From: Aptenodytes patagonicus | Lineage: Eukaryota > Chordata > Aves > Sphenisciformes > Spheniscidae | NCBI RefSeq assembly: GCF_965638725.1 | Contig: NC_134974.1 | Span: 806,001 to 870,000, forward strand | Length of the DNA: 64,000 nt | Reading direction: 5' to 3' | Shown here: positions 61,101 through 64,000 of the stretch, in pieces | Numbering within the stretch: the first letter of the stretch is position 1 | Layout: each line of letters begins with the position of its first letter | Notes under the pieces: generated by a model | What the model saw: only the letters and a program-made list of their open reading frames with translations | Told to the model about the DNA's origin: nothing | The model's database searches: none | Translations under genes and position numbers: made by a program

Positions 61101-64000
61101 CGCAAGTGAGCATCGGCCGTTGGAAGCCACCAGTGCCAGGAGCATGCAGAGCGAGCAAAACGAGGCCAGAATTTCCCTACGGATTCCCTTCGCCACCAAA
61201 CCCCTGGATTACCTGGAACGGCAGAGACCCAGGCCTCCAGGCTGGGATTACATGCAAAGTGCCACCAGTTGAAACTTGATTTAGCGAAACTGGTCCAGCC
61301 CCAGGTTTGTCCCCAAAGCTGCTATCGCAGAGCTCAGCAATCTGTCTGCATGGCGCACAGGAAAAAACCTGGCCAATGTTTTTGTCTGTGCAGGTCCCGA
61401 GGGGATTGGCTGATCCCGGAGTTTCCAGAGGGAGGGCTGGTTCCTCGCTTGCAAAAACTGTGTTTTCCATTGAAAAAAATCACCGAAGACTTTACAAACC
61501 TGAACATCTCAACTGCTTGGAAAACCACGATCAAACACTGATCAATCCCCACTCGCCAGCCCAAGCTTGGCACGGCCCAAACCCATGTATTATGAACATG
61601 CCAGCTTGCCTTTTGCTGGCTTTCCATAGAATTTTGAATCAGGTTATCTAAAAGACAATTGATGGCCTGGACTGAAACCATCTTAAATATAGATTAAAGC
61701 AATAACGTCCTTCATCAGGAAGAAGGAACTCTCTAAAAAAAGACTGGACTTGTGCTGGAAAGACAATTTTTTTAGACGTAGCTCAAATACGTGAATACAC
61801 CACCTTCCACGTTGCTCACTTTCCATCTTCTGAGGACAAGGTTTCAGTAGAAAAGGCACAAGAAGAAAGCTTGTTTTTCCAATCCAGAATTTACTAACAA
61901 TTTGTAGTGTTGTATATAATATACAAGCCTGTTTAAAGCTTAACCCTGCACTGTGCATGCTTCTGCCTTTGGGAAGAGGAGAGAACAAGGAAATACAAAG
62001 TATTTGTTGCAATACTGTGAACGTTCACAATGGTGACAAGTGCAGTTTCGTATCTTTAATATAATGCACAAACATTCACACAACAATGACATTTTGGACT
62101 GAATGAAATCTAAGGGATTTTGCTCAATCTTGACTATCTTACCCCGACACGGCAAATTCCAGGTTTTGCAATAATTGGGTTCAAACTTAATGGGAAAGTT
62201 TTGCATGTAATTTTTTTTTTTTTTGCACCTAAAATGACTCCTAGTGTTGCACCTCCATAGAAATCCCAGCACATCAGATTTAATACATCCTTCTCTTGAT
62301 GAATGAGAAATGCAGAGCCTATAAAATACCGCCTTAAAGGATGAAGACAAACTGCAGTTTCCCAGTGTTTCCCTGGCGGATTTGACACGGTGGGGGGGAG
62401 GCCTTACAAATGTAGTTAAAAACAGTGAGCTGAGTCACTCATATTTATCACGTCTTCGGGACTGGGAGCGTTGGGGCAGGGGCAGAAAACAGCTGTAAGC
62501 TCGTGTTTCGCTGTGACCTGGCAACTGGTGATGCGGCCAGGACTTGGGGCAGCAGAGCAGGAGCAGGGATGCAAATCCCAGCCCCAGGAGCAAGGAAACG
62601 CATTGCCACCATGCAAATGTGGCATCGCCTCCTTTCCCTCTGCACACGCACGTGGGTCCAACGGCATCTCCGAATGCAAAGCTTTGCAGCCCCTAAGCGG
62701 GGTGAGGGAAAGCAATGAGGAGGTTGCTCTGCTTATGGGGGCATCGCTGTCCCAACTACGCTGTGGGGAGAAAGCTGCACCCCGGCCAGTGCCTGCTGCG
62801 TTGCACCGATCCACAGCTGGGAACAGAGTCCCTGGGCAAGATGGGACAAGGCGGAGAGGACCTAAGAGGCAAAACAGGGAGCAAGCTCAAGGTCTCCTTT
62901 CTCCTCTCCAGCAGCAGCTCACCCCATTTTCCATAAATCTGGGTAAGCAAAGCTTCCGGCCAGCAAAATTTGCTTAAGAAACAAAGTGGGGGATTGTCGG
63001 ATCCAGCTGGCACCCATCTTCCTGGGAACAAAAGGGTTTGCTATCCCAGCTCCGAGAGTGCAGATAAAGGCGGGCGAGGTGTTTACATTGCCACAAGGTT
63101 TGTTTGCATGCAGCAGTGGCGAGGCCAGCGCGGACTGCACTGGAGCTGCCTTGTTTGCCCACTTCGGCTGCCGGTGTGAGTCACCGCCGGCGCTGCGAGC
63201 TCCCGGCTGCACCGCCTCTGGCAGGGTGGCTGCCAGGACGGGTCTGAATGCGATGCCATTGGGAAAACGCAGCTCAGCGCAGGGACGAGCGGCAGCAAAG
63301 ATGAATGCCGGTGTTTTGTTGCGCTCTGCCATACACAGCGGGTGTGGCAGATGCTCCCAGCACACCTCTGCCCACTTTCCCTGCCAGCACGCACTGTGCC
63401 AGGATGAAGCCCAGACCTGCTCGGCGTGTGTGCAGGAAATAACCACCTCCCCACCAGTGAGGACTGCAGACGAGGCATCCCTAGAAAGTGCAATTTAGCC
63501 CCAATTGCTGCATGCACAGAATCGCCCTGCAAACGGGGCCACTGCAAGAGGCTTCAGCCTCCCCGTTACCTCCCTCCTGCTCAGCCCCACGTGCCCGCAC
63601 AGCACTCACCACAGGCCAAGCCCTAGTCCGGCAGCTTTTTACACTGGAGCGACAGAGGCAAGGCTGGGTTGCAAAAAGCAGCACCGCTTGATAGTTGGGA
63701 CACGCATGCTGCAAGTTTGCATCTCTGCCCTGCAAACGGGGGCTCCGGCTGCAATCCAGCCTGCAAAAGTATGATGCCAAGGAGCAAATCTGCTCTCCCC
63801 AGCACTCTGCTTCCCCCCTAAAGCCCATGGCATGAAGGCTCAGCTTTGCAAAACTCTCCCTAATTTCTCCTAGTGCCCGCAGGGTTGCGGGGAGATGACT
63901 GGGGGAGTGAGTGAGTGCAGCACGGTGCCCTGGGGGGGGGGCATCCTTGCACCCCACAGATGCTGCTGGGGCACGGGTTATCTGCAAGCACCCATCGTGC
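55125..64000 (-). other. LMNA: LMNA intron 1 (part)
   Basis: About 8.9 kb without a recognised exon, RNA gene or mobile element apart from the 45-bp minisatellite at its start. A relatively AT-rich island lies at about 61680-62350. Open frames here have no recognisable similarity. Lamin coding exon 1 is not present in the window. Confidence 0.7.
55471..55975 (+). repeat. 45-bp minisatellite in LMNA intron 1 (8 clean copies plus decayed tail)
   Basis: Eight units of exactly 45 bases begin at 55471, 55516, 55561, 55606, 55651, 55696, 55741 and 55786, each starting CAGTGCAGCGTGGCGGGACA (a few carry CAGTGCGGCG). From 55831 to 55975 shorter, diverged GTGCAGCATGGTGTGGCA words continue. As 45 is a multiple of three, all six frames are open across it; the long repetitive ORFs here are artefacts. 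Confidence 0.97.

Noticed and set aside
55125-64000. Search for LMNA coding exon 1 inside the window
   Set aside because: No frame resembles the lamin head or the first rod segment, so the exon must lie beyond the right edge.

Overview
This window looks like a gene-dense, GC-rich bird chromosome segment, probably a microchromosome of the chicken chromosome 25 type. The evidence is vertebrate split genes with very short introns, several CR1 LINE 3' ends with the avian 8-bp tail repeat, long poly-C runs, and proteins close to known vertebrate sequences. I cannot name the species. No virus-like element, RNA gene or CRISPR array was found.

Seven host genes are present in the order SMG5 (+, 3' part), PAQR6 (+), BGLAP/osteocalcin (-), PMF1 (-), SLC25A44 (-), SEMA4A (-) and LMNA (-, all but its first coding exon). 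This is the order and orientation of human 1q22, so the window is a conserved syntenic block. PAQR6 and BGLAP converge tail to tail. The five minus-strand genes run head to tail.

Layout: 1-10970, last ten coding exons and long 3' UTR of SMG5; 10971-14241, GC-rich intergenic DNA; 14242-16449, PAQR6; 17779-19000, BGLAP with a TATA box and a RUNX site; 19960-23880, PMF1 with a 17-codon last exon and a CCAAT-repeat promoter; 24013-24720, a stray copy of part of PMF1 exon 3 abutting a CR1; about 25170-35900, SLC25A44 with its CpG-island promoter; 36480-42447, SEMA4A; 42448-49060, non-coding DNA rich in minisatellites; 49060-64000, LMNA exons 2-12 and part of its long first intron.

The genes do not form one pathway: they cover nonsense-mediated decay (SMG5), steroid reception (PAQR6), bone matrix (BGLAP), kinetochore (PMF1), mitochondrial transport (SLC25A44), guidance signalling (SEMA4A) and nuclear lamina (LMNA). 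The most unusual observations are an 81-bp direct repeat flanking a young CR1, the PMF1 exon-fragment duplication upstream of its own promoter, a clean 45-bp minisatellite in LMNA intron 1, and the lack of a lamin C type ending after LMNA exon 10. I found no convincing new biological system. Coordinates were read by eye, so exon borders may be off by a base.
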